This document shows, in pieces, positions 1 through 7,300 of a stretch of 64,000 bases of DNA (the stretch's first letter is position 1; each line of letters opens with the position of its first letter). Made by a program: the position numbers and the translations under genes. Source of the DNA: DATATV01 sp036268615 (GTDB lineage Bacteria > Actinomycetota > Actinomycetes > Mycobacteriales > Pseudonocardiaceae); the NCBI GenBank assembly GCA_036268615.1, contig DATATV010000039.1, positions 62,001-126,000 on the forward strand. The letters are read 5' to 3'. Under the pieces are notes generated by a model. It searched no databases. It had not been told where the DNA came from and was given only the letters and a program-made list of their open reading frames with translations.

Positions 1-344
1 GGCAGGCAGCTTTCCGCGACCTCACCCACTACGACCCGGCGACCGGCAGCGGCTTCCGCACGCGGCCGAACGTGGTGCCCTGCGGGGTGGACGACGCCGA
101 CCCACGGGTCATGCAGCAGCTGATCTTCCCTGCCACCGGGGAGAAGCAGATGCGGATGTACCTGATGGACCGGGGTGAGGACGCCGCCAACGCGATCGGC
201 TCCATCGCGCAGGTGCTGATCTCCAGCATCCTGTCCTCCGGTGTCAGCATCGCAGCGGGCGGCTCCGGGATCATGTTGCCCGCCGCGGCCGAGCTGCCCG
301 GAGGCGTGCACGAGTACACCGCTGACGACCAGGACTTCGTCTGA
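1..344 (+). CDS. vWA (TerY-like) protein, C-terminal part, cut by window edge
   Basis: Open frame from base 3 to a TGA at 342-344; the start lies outside the window. The visible 113 residues resemble the end of stand-alone von Willebrand A proteins of the TerY type: a predicted strand reading NVVPCGVDDADPRVMQQL, a short loop, then a Gly/Ala/Ser-rich tail ending HEYTADDQDFV. The metal-binding DxSxS motif would be upstream and cannot be checked. The stop overlaps the ATG of the PP2C-like gene, so the two are translationally coupled. vWA plus PP2C (often plus a kinase) is the known TerY-P arrangement in actinomycete stress and conflict loci. The family call rests partly on this context. Confidence 0.55.
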   Translation, partial: QAAFRDLTHYDPATGSGFRTRPNVVPCGVDDADPRVMQQLIFPATGEKQMRMYLMDRGEDAANAIGSIAQVLISSILSSGVSIAAGGSGIMLPAAAELPGGVHEYTADDQDFV

Positions 345-1318
345 TGGAAGCCGAACCGCGGATCGTCAGTACCGACCTGCCGCAGGAGCGGTCCGAGGTC
401 GCGTCCTGGACCGGTTGCTTCGAACCGTTCGCCGTCGGAGATCCGGGCCGCGCACCGGATCGGGTGATCAGCAAGCTCAACACCCGATTCTGGTATCGGC
501 CTGAGCTGGCGCTGGACGCGGTGATGGTCGGGCAGGAGGGTGAATCACCTTTCGCAGCGCTTCGCGCGGCGAGCATCCGTGGGCTGTCCCATCGGCACTA
601 CGGCGAGGTCCGGCAGGACGAGTACGCCTTTCGGGTCACGCCCGACAACCGTTACCTCGTCGTTTGCGTCGCGGACGGCGTGTCCGCAGGGAAGTGGTCG
701 CACCTGGCGGCCCTGTGGGGGAGCCGGGGCGGGGTGGACGACCTGTGTCGGATCCTGCGCGACACCGAGCCCGAGGACATCGACTGGCCCCGGTTCGTCG
801 GCGAGGTGGCGGCCCAGGTCGAGCAGGCGGGCCGGGATCATCTGCTGCGCCACGGCGTTCTCCCGGAGGATGTCGGGACCACGCGTCAGGTCGCCGGGCA
901 GCTGGCCACCACCGTGCTGTACGCCGTGGTGTGCCTGTCCGGTTCGGCGGCCGGACAGGCACACGTCTACGGCATCGGCGACACCTCGGTATGGGTGCTC
1001 GCCGACGGTCACTGGCACCCGCGGCAGCCGATCAAGAACGACGGCGCGGAGGTGTACTCGTCGTCGGTCACCGCGCTCCCGCTCCTGCCGAGGGAGCTGC
1101 CGCCGGTGATCCGAACCCGAGTGGCACCCGGGCAGGTGTTGGTGTTGATGACCGACGGAGTGGGTGATCCGCTCGGTGACGGCACCGGCTCGGTCGCCGA
1201 GTTCCTCGCCGACCGGTGGTGCCTGCCACCGAGTGGCCTGGAGTTCGCCGCTCAGGTGGACTTCCGCCGCAGCACCTTCGACGACGACCGGACCGTGGTC
1301 GCGCTGTGGCCGCTCTGA
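344..1318 (+). CDS. PP2C-family Ser/Thr phosphatase-like protein
   Basis: 324 residues; the ATG at 344 overlaps the upstream stop. PP2C hallmarks are visible: VVCVADGVSAG (D111-G112, metal site), GIGDTSVWVL (D213 region) and VLVLMTDGVGD (D271-G272, metal site). The acidic positions of the two-metal centre are therefore retained and activity is likely. It should remove phosphate from Ser/Thr in the cytoplasm. Partners are unknown; in TerY-P type triads the PP2C protein works with the vWA protein and a kinase, but no kinase is present in the window and it could lie upstream. The next gene starts inside its 3' end. Confidence 0.85.
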   Translation: MEAEPRIVSTDLPQERSEVASWTGCFEPFAVGDPGRAPDRVISKLNTRFWYRPELALDAVMVGQEGESPFAALRAASIRGLSHRHYGEVRQDEYAFRVTPDNRYLVVCVADGVSAGKWSHLAALWGSRGGVDDLCRILRDTEPEDIDWPRFVGEVAAQVEQAGRDHLLRHGVLPEDVGTTRQVAGQLATTVLYAVVCLSGSAAGQAHVYGIGDTSVWVLADGHWHPRQPIKNDGAEVYSSSVTALPLLPRELPPVIRTRVAPGQVLVLMTDGVGDPLGDGTGSVAEFLADRWCLPPSGLEFAAQVDFRRSTFDDDRTVVALWPL

Positions 1319-2046
1319 GCACTTCGACGACCGGCGTCCTGCGTTGTCTCAGCTGCGGCCGAACCACTGGCGAGTTCTCGCTCTGCCAGCACGGCGAGGC
1401 CGTCTGCTCGGCGCACCGGCTGCTCGACCAGTGTGTGCTGTGTTCGCTTCCGCGCACCGCGGACAGCGCTGGCTGGACGAGGTACACGGTGACCGGACAC
1501 CGCTGCCCGACCTGCGCGGCGGACGCCGTGGAGTCGGAGCGGGACGCCCGTCGGTGGGCCGAGGCCGTCTGTGTGGATCTGGCCCGGATCGGTATCCGGC
1601 TCGGTCACCGAGTGAAGGTGGATCTGGTCTGTCCGGACTCGCTGCAGCGCACGGCGGGCGGAGCGCACGGGTTCGTCGGCGGCAGTACTCGCCGCCGGTA
1701 CACCCCGTTCGGTGGGACCGAGGCGACCGGAATCACGATCGCTCGCGGGCTCACCGGCATCCACTTCGGGTCGACACTCGCGCACGAGATCGGGCACTGC
1801 TGGCTGACCGAGCAGGGCATCGACGGCCTGGCCGCGCCGATCGAGGAGGGCGTCTGCCAGGTGTTCGCCGGGGCCTGGCTGAAGAAACAGGACGGCCGCC
1901 TCGCCGGTGCGCTGCGGGACGCCCTGGACAGCCCGGATGAGGTGTACGGCGTCGGCTACCGGCTGGTCCGCACGGCGATCCGGGAGAGGGGGATCAATGC
2001 CGTGCTCACCTGCCTGCGCGAGCGGAGGCGACTGATGTGCCTGTGA
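1306..2046 (+). CDS. Zinc-finger plus DA1-like metallopeptidase
   Basis: 246 residues from GTG 1306, the only plausible start near the end of the PP2C-like gene (13-bp overlap; no clear Shine-Dalgarno). The N-terminal ~75 residues form a Cys/His-rich finger with repeated CxxC pairs (CLSC, CVLC, CPTC) and interspersed Cys/His. The C-terminal half carries LAHEIGHCW (HExxH, residues 160-164) and, 20 residues on, EEGVCQVFAGAWL. This is the layout of plant DA1 peptidases (zinc-finger/LIM, HEMMH, then an EG-CQ helix with the third ligand). Family knowledge: DA1 is a ubiquitin-activated peptidase; bacterial members are uncharacterised. It sits between PP2C-like and TIR genes, suggesting a proteolytic step in one signalling system. 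The substrate is unknown. Confidence 0.8.
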   Translation: MAALSTSTTGVLRCLSCGRTTGEFSLCQHGEAVCSAHRLLDQCVLCSLPRTADSAGWTRYTVTGHRCPTCAADAVESERDARRWAEAVCVDLARIGIRLGHRVKVDLVCPDSLQRTAGGAHGFVGGSTRRRYTPFGGTEATGITIARGLTGIHFGSTLAHEIGHCWLTEQGIDGLAAPIEEGVCQVFAGAWLKKQDGRLAGALRDALDSPDEVYGVGYRLVRTAIRERGINAVLTCLRERRRLMCL

Positions 2047-2080
2047 CCGACACCTGCCCACCCGGACCATGGAGAAGATG

Positions 2081-2686
2081 ATGACGAACATCTTTCTGAG
2101 CTACCGCGCCCATGACAGCGTGTACCTCACGGACCGGTTGTCCGCGATGCTGGCTGACCATTTCGGGCGCCGACACGTGTTCCGGGACCAGGACTCGTTG
2201 CTGCTCGGTGCGTTGTATCCGCAGCGCATCCGACATGCGATGCAGCGGTGCACCGTGATGATCGCCGTGATCGGCCCGCACTGGCTGGACGCCCGGCTCC
2301 CGAACGGTGCCCGACGTATCGATGACCCGAAGGACTGGGTTCGGATGGAGTTGTGCCTCGGATTCGACCGCGCGATTCCGGTCATCCCCGTGCTGTTGGA
2401 CGGGACCGCGCTGCCGACGGCCGCCGAACTGCCCGCCGACATCGGGAAACTCGCCCACTCGCAGTACTGGCAGATCCGGCACCAGTCCACCGAGGCGGAC
2501 ATCCGGGAGCTGATCGACAAGCTTGATCCAGAGGCCGGACCCCCGTCGCCGGTCGCGCCGGTGGACGTTCCGAACACGAAGGACAACAACACGCAGTACA
2601 ACGTCGCCGGCGAACACGGAACCATCATCTCCAACAACGGAAGCGGAACGGCGCGTGTGCGGATGAAGAGGAATGTCTGGCGATGA
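2081..2686 (+). CDS. TIR-domain protein with C-terminal Asn/Gly-rich signalling motif
   Basis: 201 residues. The start is set at ATG 2081 because GGAG lies 6 nt upstream; ATG 2069 has no ribosome site. Residues 3-147 form a TIR fold: IFLSYRAHDS (5-13), HVFRDQDSL, VMIAVIGPHWL, then WVRMELCLGF with E90 as the likely NADase glutamate, and a PVIPVLLDG strand. Bacterial TIR domains usually consume NAD+ when triggered. After a Pro-rich linker, residues 169-194 hold an Asn-rich motif (QYN, HGTIISNNGSG, RVR) that is repeated at the N-terminus of the next protein. ATGA overlap with that gene. Probable effector of the cassette; the trigger is unknown. Confidence 0.9.
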   Translation: MTNIFLSYRAHDSVYLTDRLSAMLADHFGRRHVFRDQDSLLLGALYPQRIRHAMQRCTVMIAVIGPHWLDARLPNGARRIDDPKDWVRMELCLGFDRAIPVIPVLLDGTALPTAAELPADIGKLAHSQYWQIRHQSTEADIRELIDKLDPEAGPPSPVAPVDVPNTKDNNTQYNVAGEHGTIISNNGSGTARVRMKRNVWR

Positions 2687-2997
2687 ACATGAATCAGCCG
2701 TCCCAGCAGAACAATCAGCAGACGAACATCGCGAAGCCCCACGGTCAGGTGATCGCGAACAACGGCAGCGGAAAGATGCGAGTTCGCAATGTGCTCAACT
2801 TCCGGGGCGCCCGTTCCTGGGCGGGCTGGGCGCTGCTGCTGTGCGTGGTCGCGGACGTCGTCTACCCGATCTACGGCAGGCTCGCCTACACGGGCCAGCC
2901 CAACAACTCCGGCGATCTCTGGCGGGCCGGCATCTACCTGGCCTTACTGGCCACCACCGGCACCCTCATTCGTCGCTGGCTCCGCCGCCGCTTCTGA
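2683..2997 (+). CDS. Small two-helix membrane protein sharing the TIR tail motif
   Basis: 104 residues; ATG 2683 overlaps the TIR stop and AGAGGA lies 9 nt upstream, so translation is coupled. Residues 1-15 are Asn/Gln-rich. Residues 10-35 repeat the TIR C-terminal motif without gaps (16 of 26 identical: N..Q.N.A..HG..I.NNGSG..RVR). Two hydrophobic helices follow at about 46-65 and 80-96, with an Arg-rich end. I recognise no family. The shared motif next to a membrane anchor suggests that the pair assemble through like-with-like contact, with this protein either recruiting the TIR protein to the membrane or being its membrane-acting partner. That role is inference. Confidence 0.75.
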   Translation: MNMNQPSQQNNQQTNIAKPHGQVIANNGSGKMRVRNVLNFRGARSWAGWALLLCVVADVVYPIYGRLAYTGQPNNSGDLWRAGIYLALLATTGTLIRRWLRRRF

Positions 2998-3288
2998 CCT
3001 CGATACCGGTCGGTGGTGCGGGCGATCTCTGAAATGAGGTCGCTCTCACCGCGAAACCACAGTCGAAACCCTCCGACGGTTCCGACTGGTTCCGAATGAA
3101 TTCAGTAATCAAGGCGGACCCCAGCAGTGGTGCGTCCTGTTCCCCGTTCGATCTCGCCATCAGTGGGAAGCTGCCGGGCCGAGCACGGATGGGCGGCGAT
3201 TCGGCAGCGTCGGTCAGGGTGGAGAGTCCCGAGGGTCGTTGTTCCATCGGTGGCAACTCGATTGATCGTTGATCCTCGGAAACGAGTA
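2998..3288. other. Intergenic stretch after the TIR cassette
   Basis: No supported gene. It is less codon-biased than its neighbours and ends at the hairpin and tRNA fragment that mark the island edge. Confidence 0.5.
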
Positions 3289-3321
3289 GGGCCGGATCAC
3301 CCAAAATGGGTGGCCCGGCCC
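3289..3321 (-). terminator. Hairpin beyond the tRNA-Pro fragment
   Basis: GGGCCGG...GGCCC arms with an inner CACCC/GGGTG stem around an AAAAT loop. It lies just past the 3' end of the tRNA-Pro fragment, where a tRNA terminator is expected. It may be the original tRNA terminator displaced by island insertion. Confidence 0.55.
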
Positions 3322-3328
3322 GCTGCCC

Positions 3329-3371
3329 GTCGGGGTGGCGGGATTCGAACCCACGACCTCTTCGACCCGAA
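3329..3371 (-). repeat. att-like direct repeat (3' part of tRNA-Pro), distal copy
   Basis: 43 bp identical to 9854-9896, covering the anticodon-loop 3' side, T arm and acceptor 3' strand of tRNA-Pro on the minus strand. The 5' half of the tRNA is absent here. This is the usual footprint of a tyrosine-recombinase element integrated in a tRNA 3' end. Confidence 0.85.
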
Positions 3372-3905
3372 GCAAATTTCGAGCTTGGCCGGCGTCGGTA
3401 TCTGCTGCTCAGCGCCTGTTTCGGCGTCTGTGAACGTCCGGTGACGTCCGGCTCTAACCGTCATCGTCGTCAGGCGGTTGGTCGGGCAGGCGCCACCTAC
3501 GGGACCGGCAGTTGGTCGCGCGGTTGACGTGTTCACCCCAGCCAAGCTGCCTCAAGTCAGATGTGGATGAGGGTGGACACTTTCCCTGCTCCGGTGGGCG
3601 ACGCCGGGTCGAGTGATGAACACGCTTTCGAGGTCTGCGACTCACCGATCAGCCATGATCGCCGAGCTAGTTCAGGCTGGTCAACCGCATGTTTCGGCAC
3701 CCCGCATCCTGCCGTGATCGGGAGCGACTGCAACCAGAATTGCACCGCTTCACGACGACGGGACATGCTAGCTGCGACTTCAGCGGTCGGGTCGATCTGT
3801 GACTATTCGTAGCCGGGCGTCACCTTCTGCGACTTCGCACCAGATCCCGAAAGGTCTCATGACATGTCGTGGTACTACGGTCCAGGTGGAGTGAGGAGGC
3901 ACCCT
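3372..3905. other. Left end of tRNA-Pro island, no gene seen
   Basis: About 530 bp with only short overlapping frames and no recognisable product. An integrase would be expected next to one att end, but none is readable here on either strand. Confidence 0.45.
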
Positions 3906-4169
3906 GTGACCGCGTTCGAAGATCAGAACCAGCAACACGCGCATGAGAACGCCCCTCGTACCTTCACGGCGGCCGTTCATCAGGAGGATGACTGGTACGT
4001 CGCCCAGTGCCTCGAAGTCGACGTGGCCAGCCAGGGGCAAACGATCCCCGAAGCGCTGAACAATCTCGCCGAAGCGGTAGGGCTGTACCTTGACGAGGTG
4101 TCCGAGCCGCAGCAGCACGTCACCACCACGCCTCTAGTCACCTACTTTCAGGTGCCAGGCGCTGCATGA
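3906..4169 (+). CDS. hicB: HicB-type antitoxin
   Basis: 87 residues from GTG 3906, chosen because a perfect AGGAGG sits 6 nt upstream; the ATG at 3864 has no ribosome site. Residues 20-65 show the partial RNase-H-like HicB fold: FTAAVHQEDDWYVAQCLEVDVASQG followed by TIPEALNNLAEAVGLYL. HicB binds and blocks the HicA toxin and usually represses its own promoter. No separate HTH or ribbon domain is visible in the short C-terminus. It overlaps hicA by 4 bp (ATGA). The order antitoxin-then-toxin is common in actinobacteria. It probably helps stabilise the island. Confidence 0.9.
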   Translation: MTAFEDQNQQHAHENAPRTFTAAVHQEDDWYVAQCLEVDVASQGQTIPEALNNLAEAVGLYLDEVSEPQQHVTTTPLVTYFQVPGAA

Positions 4170-4390
4170 GTCCCGCTCTGTCCGACGTACCTGTTCGCAA
4201 GGTCGTTCGCGTGCCGGAGTCGATCGGATTTGAGTACATGCGAACCAAGGGCAGTCATGCGGTGTATCGGCATCCCGACGGCCGCGCCGCCATTATCCCC
4301 CAACACGGCACCATCAAGCGCGGCACACTGGCGTCAATTCTCCGGCAAGCCGGCCTCACATCAACCGAGTTCCTAAACCTCTTGCGTTAG
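4166..4390 (+). CDS. hicA: HicA-type mRNA interferase toxin
   Basis: 74 residues. A dsRBD-like HicA fold is evident: VVRVPESIGFEYMRTKGSHAVYRHPDGR, with the catalytic His in GSH, then IIPQHGTIKRGTLASILRQAGLT. HicA cleaves mRNA when free of HicB. Length is typical for the family and the toxin appears intact. Start ATG 4166 overlaps the hicB stop, so both are made from one transcript. Confidence 0.92.
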   Translation: MSPALSDVPVRKVVRVPESIGFEYMRTKGSHAVYRHPDGRAAIIPQHGTIKRGTLASILRQAGLTSTEFLNLLR

Positions 4391-4425
4391 TGAGCCGAAT
4401 TAGCGCTCGGCCGCTCCAGTCACCT

Positions 4426-4998
4426 TCACGGTAACAGCCTGAAATCTCCAAGTGACTTTGCTAACGCTCGTACCGAGTTTTCTCGACGCCGCATGTAATC
4501 AAATGCAAGTATCGAATTGCCCACGGCGTCATGTACTCCGCGCGCGGATAGGCGTAGTTCTTCGTTGCGCGCAAACGAAATCTGCGCGAATGCGGCACTC
4601 GTGCGAGCCAGGGCTGGCTGGACCGTGGCCATCGTAAAGTCAGTGTTCGTCTCGCTCCATCATGTGATGGGGGCAATGGCAGATGCAATCCGGCGGGCAA
4701 CGGGGCGATCGTCGGGGAGCATCTCGGCCACAAAAGCAAAAATGAGAGACACGCGGAGTCGGCGGTTGGTTGCTCGCTCCCAGGCGAAGGCGAGAGCTGT
4801 CTGCAAAGCCAAAACGGAGGAGATCAATTCGCCGGCCAAAGCCGCCTGTCGGTCGGATTCATCCCGCTTGCGCTGGCGACGTGGGAGCCACAAGGCCGCA
4901 ACAACGGCGGCTACGGTTGCCGCCCAGCCTGCGCACTGGCCGATAGCCCCGACCCAAGCCGCAGCGGTGGCAGAGTCGGCCAGGGCATGAGACTGCAC
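4426..4998 (-). pseudogene. Small membrane protein gene interrupted by an in-frame TGA
   Basis: Reading down from 4998: a single hydrophobic helix (GAIGQCAGWAATVAAVVAALW), a basic stop-transfer stretch and a long cytoplasmic helix, then TGA at 4660-4662. The same frame stays open for 76 more codons to 4426 with protein-like content (ARTSAAFAQISFARNEELRL). Two readings fit: a 190-residue gene with one nonsense mutation, or a complete 112-residue gene followed by a chance frame. The first is preferred because the downstream part looks like a normal amphipathic C-terminus. No family is recognised. Confidence 0.45.
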
Positions 4999-5176
4999 AG
5001 CGAGCCATCGTCGTCCATATCTGTGTCAAGTAGGCGAAGGCTCACCGATGATGATGTTGGTCGTCTAACTATCGTTCTCAGCGAGTCGGCGGAGCGGTAG
5101 CGACCGCGCCCTGCTCGAGACGGTCCCCTCCCCTTGCTTCCCGGGAGTTGTCAGGTTGAACAGGTAGATCAGGGTC

Positions 5177-5506
5177 ATGTCTGGTTCAGAACCCGCACGC
5201 AAGGATCTTGTAAAGTCTGTTGAAAGCCTCCAGGGCGGCCTGCAGGAAGGGCGCGCTGCGAGCGCCAGGCGGCAAGAAATCCTCGATGGTCCCGAACATG
5301 ACCTGCTTGTGGCCGCTTGACAGCGAGTTCTGAAGGAAGCCGAGCGCAATGGCGACTCGGAACGTGCGAAGCAGGCCAATCAAATCCTGGATGATCTCAA
5401 ACAGACTAATGCTCAGTTGGCGAAGCGTATAGGTGAGACGATGATTGCCGAGCACGAAGCAGTGCAGGCGATAATTCAAGCGAAAGTCGTTCTCGGTGAG
5501 CCGTAA
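5177..5506 (+). pseudogene. Coiled-coil hypothetical gene interrupted by an in-frame TGA
   Basis: ATG 5177 opens MSGSEPARKDLVKSVESL and runs 47 codons to TGA 5318-5320. The frame then continues for 61 sense codons to TAA 5504-5506, with strongly protein-like helical sequence (KQANQILDDLKQTNAQLAKR, then MIAEHEAVQAIIQAK). There is no start codon with a ribosome site just after the TGA. The whole would be a 109-residue helical protein of unknown role. A nonsense mutation in a decaying island gene is the simplest explanation. Confidence 0.45.
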
Positions 5507-5577
5507 AATGCATTGCACCGTGGGCAGTCTGTATTTCCAGGAGCGCTACTCTGGACGCTCCGAGCGGAACACATCGC

Positions 5578-6447
5578 TCAATCGGCCATGCTGACGATGA
5601 GGTCTCCGGAGTCCGGCGCGGACAGGGCGATCTTGTCCAGTTCCTGAACGATCGCTTCATAGGCGGGGACGTGGTCGCCTTCCAAGATCAGCGTGACCGT
5701 CTCGTGGGCGACGCACACCACCGGGGCGGACTCCTTGAACCGCAGCAACTGGAAGCCGGCCTCGGCGAAGCGCGGTCGGTCCTGCCGGGCCGGGATGATG
5801 CGGATACGCGGCTTCTGCCGCCCAATGAGCATGGCCAGATACAGCAGCTGGCCGGCCCGCGGCTCGATATCCACCGGTAGGGACCGCAGGGCGCGTTCGT
5901 GCAGGTAGAACACCGCGTCTGGAGAATCGTCGGCGAACAGCAGCGAGTTTCGGTCCAACCTGGCTTTCAGGTGCGGGGCTGGGTCTTCCGTCTCGGCCAA
6001 CCGGGGCAGTATGTCCAGTTCGGCGTACTCCGTGGTGTGCAGGATCGGGGGAATCGCCTTCGGTTCGTAGAACACGAGTGAGTTCGCGGTGTCTTGCTGG
6101 AAGACCACGCTCGGTACGGCCTCGGGCAGCAGGCCGTGGTGCGGACGTACCCAACAGCCATCCTGGCCACCCCGAACCAGCTCAAGGATCGCTTCGCGCT
6201 CGTCATGGGGGACATTGCAGACGGCCAGGATCAGTTTGGCGTCCAACTCACTGGCATGGCGCGTGCCGGATTCCAGCCGTGATCCTTTGGTGTCTGACCA
6301 GCCCAGTTGGGCGCACGACTGGAAGAGACGCAAGTCTGCTGTCTGGCGAGCTGCGCGCAGCCTGGCACCCAGCTCACGCGTCCGTGCGGTGCTCCCGGAG
6401 TCCTGGAGTACCGGACTGTCCTGGTCGGTTCTCTGCCGTTTCGCCAT
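5578..6447 (-). CDS. XRE-family regulator with DUF5753-type C-terminal domain
   Basis: 289 residues from ATG 6447, where GAAGGAAG lies 7 nt upstream; the in-frame ATG at 6474 lacks this. An N-terminal helix-turn-helix (RTRELGARLRAARQTADL, SDTKGSRLESGTRHASELD) is followed by a ~190-residue domain typical of the abundant actinomycete XRE/DUF5753 regulators (LLPEAVPSVVFQQDTANSLV, YAELDILPRLAET, HERALRSLPVDIE). These usually act with a DUF397 protein; none is adjacent here. The target is unknown. It is divergent from the broken coiled-coil gene. Confidence 0.85.
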   Translation of the reverse strand: MAKRQRTDQDSPVLQDSGSTARTRELGARLRAARQTADLRLFQSCAQLGWSDTKGSRLESGTRHASELDAKLILAVCNVPHDEREAILELVRGGQDGCWVRPHHGLLPEAVPSVVFQQDTANSLVFYEPKAIPPILHTTEYAELDILPRLAETEDPAPHLKARLDRNSLLFADDSPDAVFYLHERALRSLPVDIEPRAGQLLYLAMLIGRQKPRIRIIPARQDRPRFAEAGFQLLRFKESAPVVCVAHETVTLILEGDHVPAYEAIVQELDKIALSAPDSGDLIVSMAD

Positions 6448-6594
6448 TCGGTTGCTTCCTTCGGGTCGAGTCATTTGGTTGAGTTGGTAGGCACGTACAC
6501 GCCTGGTCGCCCTGGCATTGCCCGCAGAACCACAGTGGGCATTTCGATCGGGCCTTGGCGGCGCCGGAGGGCTCTCTCACCGCTGCCGGTCCGT

Positions 6595-6891
6595 TCAGGG
6601 GGTGTGATTGGTGCCCTGTGGTGGTGAACTGGTGATCTCCAGTGGCCGTGACTCGACGACCCGGTCAAGCTCGTCGGCCCGTGCCACCATCGCCGTGCCC
6701 AGTGAGGTCAACTCCCCTGCCACCGACGCCAACGCGCGGCTGACGGTGCGCAGGTCGCCGGAATCCAGGCCCAGTTCGTCAAGCCGGCCGATCAGGCGCA
6801 ACAGCACCTCGCCCATGTGCTGATTGAGACCGCCGAGGTGCTGATTGACCGTGCTCAGCCGCGCCAGCAACTCGCGGTCTTCGCGGATCAC
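6595..6891 (-). CDS. Conserved small coiled-coil hypothetical protein
   Basis: 98 residues from GTG 6891. It is mostly helical with heptad-like leucines: ELLARLSTVNQHLGGLNQHM, LLRLIGRLDELG, SRALASVAGELTSLGTAM, ARADELDRV. Similar short proteins occur beside XRE regulators in actinomycetes. No catalytic motif or membrane segment. It lies between two regulator genes of the island and is co-oriented with them. Confidence 0.6.
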   Translation of the reverse strand: MIREDRELLARLSTVNQHLGGLNQHMGEVLLRLIGRLDELGLDSGDLRTVSRALASVAGELTSLGTAMVARADELDRVVESRPLEITSSPPQGTNHTP

Positions 6892-7003
6892 AGTCCGCCC
6901 CAGCCTCGCCGGCCAGACGCAGACGCAGACGCAGACGAGGCGGAGTGAAGGTCATCTGCCTCGTCCGCGAGCCTGTCTGTGCCCGAACGCGACGGGCGGC
7001 CGA

Positions 7004-7213
7004 TCACAGCGGCTCACCGCGCAGCACGGCCAAACCGGCGGCCGTCACGTGCGCGGACAGCGCTTGTGCCTGCCGCCAGGTGAACGAGGCCGGCTCGCCG
7101 TCAACGAGGCCGACGACCACGCGCCGGGACTCGTCTACTGGCACCTCGCAGGTGCGATCAGCACCTGCTTCGTCCTGGCAGGGGACGTGCCACTGATCAG
7201 CACTCATCGCCAT
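7004..7213 (-). CDS. Small conserved hypothetical protein
   Basis: 69 residues; ATG 7213 is supported by AGGAGG 6 nt upstream. The sequence (CEVPVDESRRVVVGLVDGEP, FTWRQAQALSAHVTAAG) predicts a short strand pair plus helix. There is no known domain. It belongs to the minus-strand gene row of the tRNA-Pro island. Confidence 0.6.
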   Translation of the reverse strand: MAMSADQWHVPCQDEAGADRTCEVPVDESRRVVVGLVDGEPASFTWRQAQALSAHVTAAGLAVLRGEPL

Positions 7214-7300
7214 TCGTCGCCTCCTGTTTCACCTGGAAACGACGGTAGAAATGATCAACCGTGATCGGGTAGGACAAGGTGTCCCACTACCCGATCGGGG

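Noticed and set aside
3329..3400. Second tRNA-Pro gene
   Set aside because: Only the 3' 43 bp matches; the D arm and 5' acceptor strand are absent, so it is an att-like fragment.
6078..6490. Plus-strand genes opposite the DUF5753 regulator
   Set aside because: Two overlapping frames with no family match and wrong third-position bias.
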